A stretch of DNA of 64,000 nt from Macrosoma leucophasiata (GCA_036365455.1 JAWQUS010000010.1:19144501-19208500); one strand, 5' to 3'. Counted from the first letter of the stretch, positions 32,701 through 39,010 are shown. Translations and numbers: made by a program. Notes: generated by a model from the sequence alone, not told the origin.

Positions 32701-34808
32701 CAGTTTCATCGATTCATGTAAATCATTAATAACTGATATAATGAATCATATAAAACAGAACATGAGACCACTTAAGAAACTTGAACATATTTCGATTCAA
32801 TAAGAAAAAAATATTTTCCAAGATTTAATAAAATATGGGGATATATTTAATATAATCATAATTGGCAACATTCACAAGTCATCCGATGATCAATATGATG
32901 ATTGATTGTCATATTTAAAGGATTAATTCATATTTTTGTGATAGTTATAGTTTCTATTGGATCGAGAAATTGTCGAGTATGTTTAATTGTAAGTGATGTT
33001 AACAAATTGTTTATTAGATGGTGGCGGTTGTATGAGAAACACTCATTGTAAATCATCTTTTGCTTTGCTAACTGGTGGTGTTGCCGCGCTCACAATCATC
33101 TACAACCATCATAGAGACGAGGTAATTCTACATTATGTTGATACAAAGTGATACAAGGGTGCCTTGGATCATCTACATTTAATAAACTTTAAAAATAATA
33201 TTTATGTTGCTCTAAAATGGGTTTTCAAATTCAAATGTTTAAAATCTGTAATTAAGTCTACCTATCCTACAATTTAGATCTATGTGCTGCGAATAATGTT
33301 CAGAATAGTTAAAATGATCACGCATTAAGAAAAATTTTGTATAGAACCCTCAAACAGACCAAATCATATGTACCTCATAATTATATTATGACATATAACT
33401 TAAACTACACGTCAAGAAATATTGTACTTCGAGCTTAGGAAAGAGACAATCGGCTCATTTCTAGTTCCTAGAGCGTTATCTCTTCTGCACGCTGCCAACG
33501 TGTGCCATATAATGTGCATAGTGCCAACTAATAAGGCCGATATTGGTAAACTTAATCAAAATGGCCGAAAAACATCACATAGGTTGTGTGTGAAAGAGAA
33601 AACGCTCTACAAAGCCACAGTTTGCCGAAGTCTCTCTCCTAAGGCCGATGTGCAATATATCTTGATGCGTAGTTTGATTTAATGTTATGATAAAAAGCAG
33701 TGTCTCTGCTGGCAATTGGATGAACTAAAATTTTCTGGCACCTTACATCATAAGTACATACATAGCTAATCTGAATCTGCTAATTTAAATGTGATCTATC
33801 ATGGATTACACTGTTCTTTTTTATCAATATCATTTAAAGATAATATTTAATAATAATAAGTCACTTTGAAAATAAATATACACCACAAATTCTGCAAACT
33901 ATTCTTGGTACTTATCTAACTTCGTTAAGTATATTTTTTTAAATTACACTTTCAGTATTCACTAAGCACTACATACCTGACTTAATTTTTTTTTAAATCA
34001 ACGTTTTGTAAATTTGTAGTCACGATTCGTAGATATTTTCGTTTTAATGTTCATTTGATAAAACAGATAAAAATTACCAGAGACTGATAATACCTAATAT
34101 TCTTTATGTACTGGTATCTAGTATCTACTACTCTTACTACCGCCTGGTTCGATGGTATTCAATGATATTGAGTTTTTTCCTTTATACAATATTCCCAATA
34201 TTATATTATTATATATAATTTTTACTGGTGGTAGAGCTCCAGTGACGGAGCTCGCGGGCGTAGGCACCACCGCATTACCTAATATACTTGCCGTTAAATG
34301 GTAGTGTTCAGCACTATCGTGTTTCGGTCAGGTGGTAATGTACGGCTCTGTAATTTCCGGCACAGAGGCATAACACCTAATGCCTCAGGAGTGGCAGCGC
34401 ATTTGCATTTTGACCTCTGGTCATTGTGTGGGTGTCTATAGGCTGCAGTCATCACTTAACATCAATGTGAACTGCACGCTTGTTTGCCACTTTCATAACA
34501 TAACAAAAAAAAAAAATCCCAATGTCATTCTCGAAGGCTGAGAACCTGAAACATAACTGGTATGCACAGCGATGAATCTCTTTTACCCCTGTTACCTACG
34601 GGTAGTAAGTAGGTAGGGAGAGGACTGCGGCGTAAAAAGTAATAAGTTTTCATAGGATGCCGCGGCGACCGTGTGCATTGCACACCGTTAAGCCGCCTTT
34701 GCCTAAGTTATTGATTTCGTATAAATAATGTAAATTAAACATACAAACGTAACGTGATTCTATTACAGGAAATCTACTACTGAAGATGACGCAGAGACGA
34801 GGGTGTGA
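1..34808 (+). CDS. stan: starry night / flamingo (CELSR) seven-pass cadherin, 5' partial, 44 exons in window
   Basis: Atypical cadherin and adhesion GPCR of the plasma membrane; in the family it forms homophilic bridges between neighbouring cells and organises the Frizzled/Van Gogh planar polarity complexes, and it also guides axons and dendrites. I assigned 44 coding exons by GT..AG borders and domain continuity. Their lengths sum to 7,898 bases, and with two bases left from a split first codon they give exactly 2,632 codons including the TGA at 34806-34808; every junction phase agrees, which is strong support for the model. Domain order is cadherin repeats, EGF, LamG, EGF, LamG, EGF, laminin-EGF, HRM, GAIN, GPS, 7TM, tail, the signature of this family. 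The start codon, signal peptide and first cadherin repeats lie before base 1. Exon coordinates are in the block entries below. Family identity is near certain; single small exons could be off by a few bases. Confidence 0.95.
215..385 (+). repeat. repeat A copy, 5' truncated
   Basis: Matches the downstream half of the approximately 290-bp repeat family seen complete at 59345-59634: GTAATTTCCGGCACAGAGGC through TGCATGCTTGTTTGCCACTT and a short A tail. A fragment of a tRNA-like SINE head (AACGTAGTAGTAGGGGCCTG) follows near 420. Confidence 0.8.
984..1075 (+). repeat. repeat A fragment, diverged
   Basis: TTTTACTGGTGATAGAGTTT and GCGAAGGCACAATC, then GCCGCCAAATGGTATTG, match the upstream part of repeat A with gaps. 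Confidence 0.5.
3548..3865 (+). repeat. repeat A copy interrupted by a 220-bp element
   Basis: Left part TTACTGGTGGTAGAGGGCGT ends near 3585; right part resumes at about 3809 with ATTACTCAATCTGTC...GTCAAATGGTAATGTTCAG. Confidence 0.75.
3586..3808 (+). mobile_element. short element B, copy 1, with 5-bp target duplication
   Basis: About 220 bases shared with 14891-15111, from CAGAGAATATGTAATAATAC to GGAGTGTCCGCGGTGTG. It is flanked by ATTAC at 3581-3585 and 3809-3813, and it splits a repeat A copy, which proves insertion. No terminal inverted repeats or poly(A) tail are visible, so the class is unclear (possibly a solo LTR or non-autonomous element). Confidence 0.7.
4462..4590 (+). repeat. small palindromic repeat (MITE-like), copy 1
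   Basis: Contains CAAGGAACCATCCAGAAACA and, inverted at the other side, CATGTTGGTTCCTTGTTGCA; shared with 22915-23022 plus 23344-23375. Confidence 0.5.
5001..5144 (+). repeat. repeat A copy, 5' truncated
   Basis: CGGCCCTGTAATTTCCGGC through CACTTCAATTATAT and an A tail; lies about 65 bases after the stan donor at 4937. Confidence 0.8.
6598..8079 (+). CDS. stan: stan EGF-like block (exons 6598-6772, 7540-7665, 7839-8079)
   Basis: Exon 6598-6772 has the cysteine-rich flamingo-box EGF (VCVHEPCLNYEECL ... FTCQCPQGFTG). Exon 7540-7665 is a textbook EGF with CYSSPCLNNGTCVRREGGY followed by TCVCPPGFTG. Exon 7839-8079 has a further cysteine-rich segment ending CQGCSIDDAYTTPMCELR, then enters laminin-G domain 1. 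The donor at 8080 (GTAAGTCACTT) is copied, with its exon end, in the intron just downstream (see the decayed copies). The intron 6773-7539 shows no other coding signal; around 6840-6920 there is low-complexity sequence only. Confidence 0.93.
8130..8432 (+). pseudogene. two decayed copies of the 3' end of stan exon 7839-8079
   Basis: Sequence 8131-8295 repeats 7926-8090, including GAACTGCGAGCGAGAAGCTT, the Lys/Arg-rich end, and the donor with its flank GTAAGTCACTT. It has indels and an in-frame stop. A second, more worn copy at about 8338-8432 retains ATCGACGATTCCTACACCAC. Neither has an acceptor in the original position. Confidence 0.85.
8603..10555 (+). CDS. stan: stan laminin-G domain 1 (exons 8603-8816, 9089-9231, 10421-10555)
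   Basis: Residues such as SGLLLYNGR, HDFVSLEV, NGEWHTVQV and the closing FVGCISDLYIDHKFVDLN are classic laminin-G strands; the domain begins in the preceding exon (SFLTFPGL). A cysteine (DECDKG) and further cysteines in exon 9089-9231 fit the family pattern. Donors are GTGCGT (8817), GTGATC (9232) and GTATGT (10556). The 1.2-kb intron 9232-10420 contains a MITE copy near 9888-10022 and a small perfect inverted repeat at about 9838-9877 (arms CATAGATTTAT), and nothing else I recognise. Confidence 0.93.
9888..10022 (+). repeat. palindromic MITE copy (CTTATTCATAAACG family)
   Basis: Begins CCCTTATTCATAAACGTACA, contains GCTTTGTCTTTGTCA and AGCGATTAGCAATACTTTAG. The 62883-63022 copy shows the inverted ends clearly. 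A partial third copy lies near 25380-25490. Confidence 0.7.
10962..11116 (+). CDS. stan: stan EGF between the two laminin-G domains (single exon)
   Basis: The exon encodes the LamG-EGF linker: NGTLAGCPEKRSQCGSAPCH, then NGAECRDLWDTFLCRCPEGY and TGKDCAD. Six EGF cysteines are present in the usual spacing. It joins in phase to the LamG2 exon at 11778. The intron 11117-11777 has no recognisable feature beyond AT-rich sequence. Confidence 0.92.
11778..13346 (+). CDS. stan: stan laminin-G domain 2 (exons 11778-11944, 12685-12957, 13233-13346)
   Basis: Motifs include PWRFSGDGMLSFNP, LSIRTRQQDAFLMSVQVG, LKSGLLHYSYNGES, LADGEWHRIEIKW and ILIGGPDS...GYFEGCIQDVRVG, the standard laminin-G core, with the closing cysteine in FEGCIQ. 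Exon 13233-13346 ends RDGCQSRADCMLSICPPY. The 11945-12684 intron contains two decayed duplicates of the end of exon 11778-11944. Confidence 0.93.
12005..12312 (+). pseudogene. two decayed copies of the 3' end of stan exon 11778-11944
   Basis: Sequence 12008-12100 repeats the exon end and donor (CAACAGGA...TTCTCATG...CAAGTGGGACAGAACAG, then ATTACAGTAAGCAATAT against ATTACGGTGAGCAATAT). Sequence about 12198-12310 is a second copy with a small internal duplication of the ATGTACAAGT region. Both are frame-damaged. Confidence 0.85.
13500..13748 (+). mobile_element. LINE 3'-end fragment, copy 1 (in stan intron)
   Basis: An open stretch of 78 codons (MTKQIYSGNADGSRGPGRPR ...) is the C-terminal end of the reverse-transcriptase protein seen at 45072-46699, ending at the same GACTTGGCGTGAAGATACAT. 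It is 5' truncated and lacks any reverse-transcriptase core. Confidence 0.85.
13786..16803 (+). CDS. stan: stan EGF and laminin-EGF block (exons 13786-13960, 14730-14878, 16617-16803)
   Basis: Exon 13786-13960 encodes two EGF-like stretches (STCVASWDSTECSCEAGRLG and CDLNPCGPHADCAPDL...YRCQCHQGYMLTG). Exon 14730-14878 is very GC rich and starts a laminin-type EGF (ECPGGWWG ... CGPCACDAARGLHPHC ... GACHCK). Exon 16617-16803 continues it (CLPCQCYAAGSTNSSCE, GQCHCRSGVIGRACDAC). The intron 13347-13785 holds a LINE fragment. The intron 14879-16616 holds a 220-bp element, a 47-bp hairpin and the tRNA-like tandem array. The intron 16804-17245 holds a decayed copy of the preceding exon. Confidence 0.92.
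14035..14110 (-). repeat. repeat A fragment, antisense
   Basis: ATGCGGTGGTGCCTTCGCTC and TTTACTACCAGTGATT are the reverse of the repeat A upstream end. Confidence 0.5.
14891..15111 (+). mobile_element. short element B, copy 2
   Basis: Close match to 3586-3808. Flanks TCCTA at 14886-14890 and 15112-15116 form a second 5-bp target duplication. It starts 12 bases after the stan donor at 14879. Confidence 0.7.
15344..15390. repeat. perfect 21-bp inverted repeat with 5-base loop
   Basis: Left arm 15344-15364 (ACGTTTGTTGTATACATGTG then C), loop TGTAT, right arm 15370-15390 is its exact reverse complement. Weaker symmetry extends outward (TAGGCTTAG against CAAGCCTAA), suggesting the core of a larger palindromic element. 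Confidence 0.9.
15764..15838 (+). tRNA. tRNA-like gene or SINE head, copy 1 (atypical anticodon arm)
   Basis: Acceptor arms GCTTCAG/CTGAAGT pair; D arm GCTC/GAGC; T arm GCGAG-TTCGAGT-CTCGC is perfect. The A box TAGCTCAATTGG and B box GTTCGAGTC fit pol III promoters, and a T6 terminator starts at 15841. The anticodon arm is irregular: GCTGG/CCAGT leaves a 9-base loop, while CTGGA/CCCAG gives a 7-base loop with anticodon AGA but one mismatch and none of the long variable arm of tRNA-Ser. Probably tRNA-derived, not a working decoding tRNA. Confidence 0.5.
16071..16145 (+). tRNA. tRNA-like gene or SINE head, copy 2
   Basis: Same as copy 1 shifted by 307 bases, with intact A and B boxes and terminator. 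Confidence 0.5.
16378..16452 (+). tRNA. tRNA-like gene or SINE head, copy 3
   Basis: Same as copy 1 shifted by 614 bases; its T-run terminator follows the CTGAAGTCAA end. Confidence 0.5.
16826..16980 (+). pseudogene. decayed copy of stan exon 16617-16803
   Basis: The copy begins AACCACTACATACTAAAAAG against AACCACTACAGACTGAATAA and ends TCTAATGCTGCATGTCAAG against CCTAATGCTGGATGCAAAG, with the middle shortened. It follows the true exon by about 25 bases and is clearly older than the other duplicates. Confidence 0.7.
17246..22278 (+). CDS. stan: stan hormone-receptor motif and GAIN domain (exons 17246-17338, 17477-17586, 18050-18259, 19239-19425, 19882-20190, 21243-21482, 21843-22278)
   Basis: The HRM begins with DGCPRSFSHGVWWPRT and FGVAAVTDCPTG and ends with CDETQVVPW...NCTT. 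The long GAIN domain follows (ELTLNTFVGVRLAEELAAAC; ILLELLQYELKQAGLNLTHS; VIGVDIVTAESIYGFEP; WGVNITVGSPILQVALFVP). Exon 19882-20190 and exon 21843-22278 contain low-complexity, poorly conserved inserts rich in Asn, Lys and Asp. Exon 21843-22278 ends CVHWSTLRG, leading straight into the GPS. Antisense repeat A copies sit very close to several splice sites here: one tail begins about 6 bases after the donor at 20191, and another copy ends about 27 bases before the acceptor at 21842. Confidence 0.92.
18367..18636. mobile_element. MITE with roughly 50-bp terminal inverted repeats
   Basis: Left end GTTAGCGAGACTAAAGGGCG ... GGACACGTCCATCAGCCGCGG; the right end, read on the other strand, is GTTAGTCTAAAGGGCAAAAC ... 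GGACGTGTCCATCAGCCGCGG. The inside is partly palindromic. It lies in the stan intron 18260-19238 and directly abuts a repeat A copy. Confidence 0.75.
18643..18860 (+). repeat. repeat A copy, diverged
   Basis: CTACTGGTGATAGAGCTCCAG, GCGTAGGCACCACCGC, GTGTTCAGCACTACCG and TGGCACAGAGATACAAC match repeat A with scattered changes. Confidence 0.75.
20197..20493 (-). repeat. repeat A copy, full length, antisense
   Basis: T run, then TTATGTAATAAAAGTGGCA ... GTGCCGGAAATTACAGGGCC ... GGAGCTCTACCACCAGTAAA. Starts about six bases after the stan donor GTAAAG at 20191. Confidence 0.9.
20549..20806 (-). repeat. repeat A copy, antisense, older
   Basis: TTTTATGTAACGAAGGTGGC ... AACTCTATCACCAGTAAT, more diverged than its neighbour at 20197-20493. 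Confidence 0.8.
20861..21120 (+). mobile_element. LINE-type 3' tail repeat C, copy 1
   Basis: CTAGCTGACCCGGCAAACTT through a TATATATAGATTAA end. Shared in reverse with 60655-60903. A small antisense piece (CGTTTGCCGGGTCAG) lies at 14690-14704. No coding sequence. Confidence 0.75.
21538..21816 (-). repeat. repeat A copy, antisense, diverged
   Basis: Matches at GTGCCGGAAATTGCAG, GAACACTACCATTCAGCGG, GGTGGTGCCTACGCCCACGA and GAGCTCTATCACCAGTAAAG; it ends about 27 bases before the stan acceptor at 21842. Confidence 0.8.
22711..22852 (+). CDS. stan: stan GPS autoproteolysis exon
   Basis: The exon reads GSGEWSRVGCHTEI ... LLINCTCNHLSTFAVLVDEV. The W-x(4)-GC, C-T-C-N-H-L-S-T pattern is the GPCR proteolysis site; in the family, cleavage occurs between L and S/T of HLS/T, here codons at 22811-22816. 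The acceptor AG is at 22709-22710; the donor is GTAAGT at 22853. The residues required for self-cleavage (His at 22808-22810, Leu, Ser) are all present, so cleavage competence is plausible though not shown. Confidence 0.95.
23023..23343 (-). mobile_element. tRNA-headed SINE inserted in a MITE, 10-bp target duplication
   Basis: Read on the minus strand it starts GACTGCCGCGGTAGCCTAGT and has a B-box-like GGTTCGATTCCCGGG. The flanks ATGTTGGTTC occur at 23013-23022 and 23344-23353. The insertion splits MITE-like sequence also present at 4462-4590. A 5'-truncated relative on the plus strand is at about 29120-29300. Confidence 0.8.
23495..23660 (-). mobile_element. tRNA-headed SINE related to the 15671 array
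   Basis: The minus strand reads GAGCTTCGGTAGCTTATTGG, a decayed anticodon arm, GGTCTCAGTTCCGGTTTCTG. ACTCGCATGTGTTATTG lies beside it, as in the 55130-55245 copy. Confidence 0.65.
23815..26353 (+). CDS. stan: stan seven-transmembrane region (exons 23815-24036, 24748-24968, 25641-25787, 26156-26353)
   Basis: Exon 23815-24036 carries TM1 (YTAFSISLPLLFMTWLALCL) and TM2 (LIFCIFMAELLYLIA). Exon 24748-24968 carries TM3 (HYWWVCALAWAACDGWQL) and TM4 (APAVLLALAAAHH). Exon 25641-25787 carries TM5 (EAVVWWVVVPAGAYAAVAVV). Exon 26156-26353 carries TM6 (LLAVSIVCLPLVCAAWASAL) and an unusually Ala-rich TM7 (LLAAAVAAHAAAAALGYLAL), then NRRVRDNLRR. The TM5-TM7 exons are extremely GC rich, unlike the rest of the gene. 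Directly after the donor at 26354 the TM7 exon end is repeated four more times. Confidence 0.92.
25030..25270 (+). pseudogene. decayed copies of the 3' end of stan exon 24748-24968 (TM4 region)
   Basis: Two or three worn copies of the segment around CAGCATCAATATGGGAACGC are visible: at about 25050-25085 (CAGCATTGGTATGGGAACAG), at about 25145-25190 (CGCTCGTTGCCGCCTACCAT, then GTGGGAACGGGCTTGG) and at about 25235-25265 (AATCAGTATGGAAACGCGCT followed by GTTATGAGT in place of CTTGTGAGT). Similarity is local and broken. Confidence 0.55.
26259..26962 (+). repeat. five-copy tandem array of the TM7 exon end with donor
   Basis: Copy starts are 26259 (inside the real exon), 26403, 26551, 26699 and 26847, so the period is 144 once and then 148. 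Each unit holds the end of the exon (GCCGCCCTGCTGGCCGCC ... GACAACCTGCGCAG), the donor GTCAGT, a TG run and a C-rich spacer. Copies are essentially identical in the exon part, differing only in TG-run length. Donor GT positions are 26354, 26498, 26646, 26794 and 26942. No AG acceptor lies between copies, so extra copies can only extend the exon, not act as separate exons. Unequal exchange or replication slippage is likely; assembly error must also be considered. Confidence 0.9.
27045..34808 (+). CDS. stan: stan cytoplasmic tail (exons 27045-27137, 27338-27451, 27993-28111, 28735-28944, 29367-29468, 30034-30256, 30848-31260, 31892-31957, 32351-32405, 34769-34808)
   Basis: Ten exons encode an approximately 480-residue intracellular tail: RTFLRCMGKKVPL after TM7, Ser/Thr-rich stretches, an acidic/serine block (GSDSDSSGSARSLDLASSHS), a conserved-looking LTSDVYQLSRHRLKPSILEN motif, a Tyr-rich segment with two FRDSG repeats, and the terminus DDAETRV. 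The last four residues ETRV fit a class I PDZ ligand. The small exons 31892-31957 (66 bases), 32351-32405 (55) and 34769-34808 (40) could be alternatively used; reading through the donor at 31261 would end the protein after about six more codons. The final intron is 2.4 kb. Confidence 0.88.
28484..28598. repeat. 115-bp foldback element
   Basis: Outer arms CACAGACCGCACTACGAC and GTCGTAGTGCGGTCTGTG are perfect over 18 bases. Inner arms 28509-28532 and 28548-28571 (beginning AGCAAAGTATGCTTAGAACT) are perfect over 24 bases. The whole piece can fold into one long hairpin inside the stan intron 28112-28734. Confidence 0.9.
28983..29085 (+). pseudogene. decayed partial copy of stan exon 28735-28944
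   Basis: The stretch repeats GAGACGGGCGAAAG, GGCAGCGCACGGTC and the distinctive CCAGCCACTCTTCTGAC against GGCAGCGCGCGCTCC and CTAGCCACTCTTCTGAC of the exon. It has a stop and lacks the exon's end. Confidence 0.65.
29120..29300 (+). mobile_element. SINE fragment related to 23023-23343
   Basis: TGTGCCCGGAGATGTCAACA, ACATGGGCCAAAACGTAACC and GAATCGTGGGTGTTTGCATG match that SINE's body; the tRNA-like head is missing. Confidence 0.7.
29710..29995 (-). repeat. repeat A copy, full length, antisense
   Basis: T run, TTATGTAATGGAAGTGGTAA ... CACTGGAGCTCTATCA; ends about 38 bases before the stan acceptor at 30033. Confidence 0.9.
30530..30742 (+). pseudogene. decayed copies of part of stan exon 30034-30256
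   Basis: Sequence about 30597-30690 (CAACCCGGATCTCCCGTCTG, then CCATCACCTCAAACTTTCC, GAACACGATAAC) parallels the exon at about 30121-30215. Short extra pieces at about 30545-30580 (TTTTCCATCTTGAAGAAAGA) and 30700-30740 (CTCCATCTTCAAGAACGTCC) copy the same SILENVHD-coding stretch. All are frame-broken. Confidence 0.75.
31462..31699. mobile_element. MITE D, copy 1 (stan intron)
   Basis: Terminal inverted repeats TACAGTACCCAGCAACAAAT and, at the right end inverted, TACAGTCCCTAGCCAGCAAT; inner GTAGAGCGTTATCTCT and AGATAACGCTCTAC form a second inverted pair. Confidence 0.8.
33402..33675. mobile_element. MITE D, copy 2 (last stan intron)
   Basis: AAACTACACGTCAAGAAATA at the left; AAACTACGCATCAAGATATA on the other strand at the right; shares TAGAGCGTTATCTCT and AACGCTCTACAAAGCC with the other copies. 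Confidence 0.8.
34229..34516 (+). repeat. repeat A copy, full length
   Basis: ACTGGTGGTAGAGCTCCAGT through TTTGCCACTTTCATAACATA and an A-rich tail; in the last stan intron, upstream of the terminal 40-base exon. Confidence 0.9.
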
Positions 34809-36540
34809 AGTAAAGTACAAGATTTCCAATGAATCTCAATTAGTTAATTAATTTATTTTAATTAAGTATTATGTATCTAATTACAACGTAACATATACAA
34901 TGTGTAAAGTAGCTGTTCTGCAAGACTGTCTCAAATCATGCCCCACTGCCATAGTGTAGTTCTACGGCTATTTATTTTATATTGTCTATGCTTTAAATAG
35001 TATTAGAGCAAATTGTTACTTTTATGTACCTACCTAGACATAACATGTCATTGTAATTAAGTCAAAACGTTGTGCATGTTACGCGCAGGTTTTGAAACAG
35101 TTGGGTATTTTAATGTTAATTTATATAATGCTCATGTAATATGTCTAGATATCATACGATTTCGATCAAACATATTTATTTGATCTAAACAACACGGGGT
35201 TCATCAAACGGTAGCGTTAACAAAGATTACGTCACGTGCAGTATCCAACAAGAAATATTGCACATCGACCTCAGGAAGAGATGTCGGCTTATTTCGGATC
35301 TGTAGAGCGTTATCTCTTTCGCACCTTACCTATGTGACGTTTGTCGACCATTTTGATCAAGTTCAGACCAATACCGGACTACGGATGCTTACGTAGGCAG
35401 TGTGTAGCAGAGATAACGCTCTATAAAGCCGAAACTAGCCGATGGTCACTTTCATAGGCTCGATGTGCATTATTTCTTGATGAGCACTGTAAATTCCTAA
35501 GTAAGCCAAATTAATCGGACGTTTTTTTTTTATTTTCACCTTATTTACGTTATTTAAACTACAAAAACCATTTGACTCAGAACAGCGTTAAACTAGGTTA
35601 AAAATGATGTTGATCTCCCCATATACTACGACTCTACAACTTAGCAAATTGTAAAAATTAAAATGAGTGACAGTATGTCCCCATGAGGTACCTATCTGTT
35701 ATATTGTAATAATATTATTTTGATTATATAATTACTATTACAAATGCCTAAGTATAATAAAAAACAATTTAATTTTTTTTACACGTAAGTTTTTTGTACC
35801 TATTCTTATATGGAAAGCGCTCAGTAAATAGCAACCGGGTCTAGTGCAAAGTAACATTATATTATCTGAAACGTTTTAACGGTCCCAGATTGTAAGTGTA
35901 GCAAAGGAATATAATAATGACACCCGAAGTCAGTCATGTAAATATTTAATTATAGATGAAATAATTATTTTAACGTAGCGAAAGTATCTATAGTCTACTC
36001 TATAGGATGATAATCACAATTATTTTTATATAAGAATACCAAAACTGTTTATTTTTAATCTACATTCATTAAGAGATATAGATTTTTGCTATAGTAAATG
36101 AAATTAGTGTAGAAAAGCAACTCATAGTTGATATGTATTGTGTTTGAGAAATAGCAGAACTTTTTTGTATATAACTGAAGAGTGTTGTGTGCGTTTGAGC
36201 GTTTTATCGAAGAGTCCACCTATTTTGTAAATAAATAGACTTTTACACGTGTAGTTGTTAAATTAGATAATATTATTTTAAGTAACTATTACGAAAGCTT
36301 TATTTAAATATTCCCTAGTGTCATTTTGCCATAATATAAATATTTTGACTGTGAGTAGAGGACAGTGTTTTCTGAAAAGGGACACGTCGTTTGTTTGTTA
36401 ATTTGAGAAGTTTGCTAAACGAATATCCCATCTTATGTTCAAAACGGACCAACGATATAAATTAAGTGCATTTGAAGATATTATAAAAACAGATTGATTC
36501 TCAAATTAATACACAATCGTGAATACATTCCACAATAAAA
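34809..36540 (+). other. stan: stan 3' UTR and flank
   Basis: After the TGA the sequence is AT rich with no coding signal. Polyadenylation hexamers AATAAA occur at 35756-35761, 36230-36235 and 36534-36539, so the UTR could be about 1 to 1.7 kb. A MITE copy lies at 35239-35491 and would be part of the mRNA if a distal signal is used. The true poly(A) site cannot be read from sequence alone. Confidence 0.45.
35239..35491. mobile_element. MITE D, copy 3 (stan 3' UTR or flank)
   Basis: CAGTATCCAACAAGAAATAT ... ATTTCTTGATGAGCACTGT; the paired GTAGAGCGTTATCTCT and AGATAACGCTCTAT are present. Confidence 0.8.
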
Positions 36541-38800
36541 TCTGCTCAGATTAAATCGCTTATAATTTTAGCAGATAAGTTTCAAAGTATGCTTTTATAG
36601 ACTTGTATTTGGTAACATTATGCTCATTTCGACAATTTTACATTCCGTTTTGTAATCCAGTATGGTATGGTGTACAGTACCTACATACATTTATATTCTG
36701 AATCTATTTAAGTAGTAGTACAAATATAAGATCCGAACTGTTTTATATTGATATAAAATATTTTATTGCTAAATTAAATTTCGTTTCATTTGCCTTTACC
36801 ACCCTTATAATGATATAACTAGATATAAATACCTAAAGATACCTTACCTACTTTGTTTTAGACAAGGTGATTATGATAGTCACATTCAACTCTTTAATGA
36901 ATGAGTCTCATTTAACCATGAAAACCACATTTTTGCAGACTTCAAAGCATGATCCCTGTTCTCGAGAGGGTTTGATAGCTACCCTGACATCCAATACATG
37001 CCTATGTAATAAAAAGCTACTTCTAGCCTCCACAGTTACGAGTCTTCCTGAGTCACGTGCTCTGTAGTTTATAAACAAACTGAACGCCCATTCTAACATA
37101 TTCAGTTGCTCTCTTCTTTAACTTGACCTTAGGTAATAGAAATTTTCAACAAACGATTTGAGGGCCTCCACCACATGACCACATGTTCTGCCTACGGGCC
37201 GCTAAAGTCCAAATCCGGCGCTATCTTGGAGACCCTATTACATTCTATATGCCACTAATGATACGCCGAGGTCCAGGGTTCGATCCCAGGTTCGGGGATG
37301 AGTGCTAATCGATTTTTTCCCTATTACAGATTCCCAGTGCCATCTTCTAAATTTTAGTAATTATTGGTAAAACGTTGATGTTTGCATAGTGTATCCTATG
37401 CCTATTTCTGTCATGAAATTACTTTTACGCTCACCATTATAACCACAGATAACAACAAAAGCTTATATTGGCCGCGAGAGCAAGAATAGCAAGTGACATT
37501 TTTTAGGAAAACGAGTTTGTAGGCCCATTTCCATATTGCGAATAGTATGTTTATGTTATCTTCTGATTCAAAAATAATAAGCTAACGCTTGTTTTTGTTT
37601 TTTTTTTTATCATTAAAAGATGGCAACAGTACACGTTTATTGCACTCATAGATACTTCAATATTTGAGGGTATGGAGTTAGTTACGCCATCTCTAAGCAT
37701 TTGCTGCAAGTTCTATTATATTCCATTTGCAAAGTTCTTTAGGCCTTTCTTCTCTCGCGGCCTCATTTTCAACCTACATTTCAGTATCATCAACCTTACT
37801 ATCAATGTAAATAGGAAGAAGGAAAATATACATGAACTTTTTATCTATTTATTCATCAACATACATAATATCTACATTTGCACAAATATTTTAAACTTAG
37901 ATACGCACCAGTAAACGGTACTTATTGATATAATACTTTTTCAAATTATTTTGTTCCATTTCACGTTATTGCGTACAGTTCTCTTCGTTCGCAAATCTAT
38001 GGCAAACATGTTGACACCTAAATTTATTTTCATATGGATATTATATATAGGTACAATAAATTAGTGTGTAATCCATTAGAGTACAAGGAAGCGAACTAAT
38101 ATTTACAATTGGAAGTAACAATTAGAATTAATTTTAAAAAAATCTAGAGGATTACAGTTTATGAGTACAATCGGCAGGAGAAGAAACATTACACAACATG
38201 GCCGTTATTTTCCAATTAGACACAGGAGCTTAAAACTCTAATAGATTTTTTTTAAACTATTGCAGAAATTTTAAAGTGGAACTAGCCAATGGGTGGCAAC
38301 AATCTATTTTAACGTTTCCTTGTAACTAAGTCAGCACCTTACAAAAATATAACCTGTGTCTCAAATTGGAAAAATGAGGGTACATGAACAATGTCATTTA
38401 CATTTATATACATCGGCTATTAACCAATCAAAGCTTTCATAAGTTGCATTAAAGATTTCATGGAATGTTTAAGCCTTAAATGACTAAATAGATCATTGCA
38501 CAATAGTTAACATGAGTGTACATTGTTTCTATAAAACAATGATATCTAAGACAGCTAACAATAGGTAACACATTTTGTTTAAGTAGACAATGCAATGTAT
38601 ATCTAGTCATTTCAATGTTAGGACACTGTGATATGGTTTTATACAACAAAAGTCTATGGTTATAAAGTTGTCTAAAACACTCCAATACAATCCATAACTG
38701 TTTCATAAAACACCTACCTTAGCACAAAATGCAGTGACAGAGGAGCTAATAAAGTTTTATTTTAACAATTATAATTTCAAAATGGTGCTAAGATGAGATA
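36541..38800. other. AT-rich stretch without genes
   Basis: No coding signal on either strand. A tRNA-like B box (GGGTTCGATCCCAGG) near 37276 marks a worn SINE. The lower end may include the 3' end of the VhaPPA1-1 transcript. Confidence 0.4.
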
Positions 38801-39010
38801 TTTTAAAACAGTACATAGTCATCAAGATTATTTAAAAATTAAATACATTTACAGTAACACATCAACAAAACAAAGAGTGATTCAGAAGTCCAACACTTAT
38901 AGTTAACTTCAAGCTTTAATGTTACTCCTTTTATAGATATTTGTTTTCAAGCACTGGACGTCGTTTCGTTTCGGTGAAGGGCAGGGCTGGAGGGTCCAGT
39001 GCTTAGTACA
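38100..39010 (-). other. VhaPPA1-1: possible 3' UTR exon of VhaPPA1-1
   Basis: On the minus strand a pyrimidine-rich tract and CAG acceptor (TATTTTTCAG) end at 39011, followed by TGTACTAAGCACTGGACCCT. A donor GTAAGT lies 24 bases past the VhaPPA1-1 stop (intron would begin at 42721). A hairpin with 11-bp arms AAGCACTGGAC/GTCCAGTGCTT spans 38949-39004. The downstream end is a guess. This is inference from splice-site spacing only. Confidence 0.3.
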
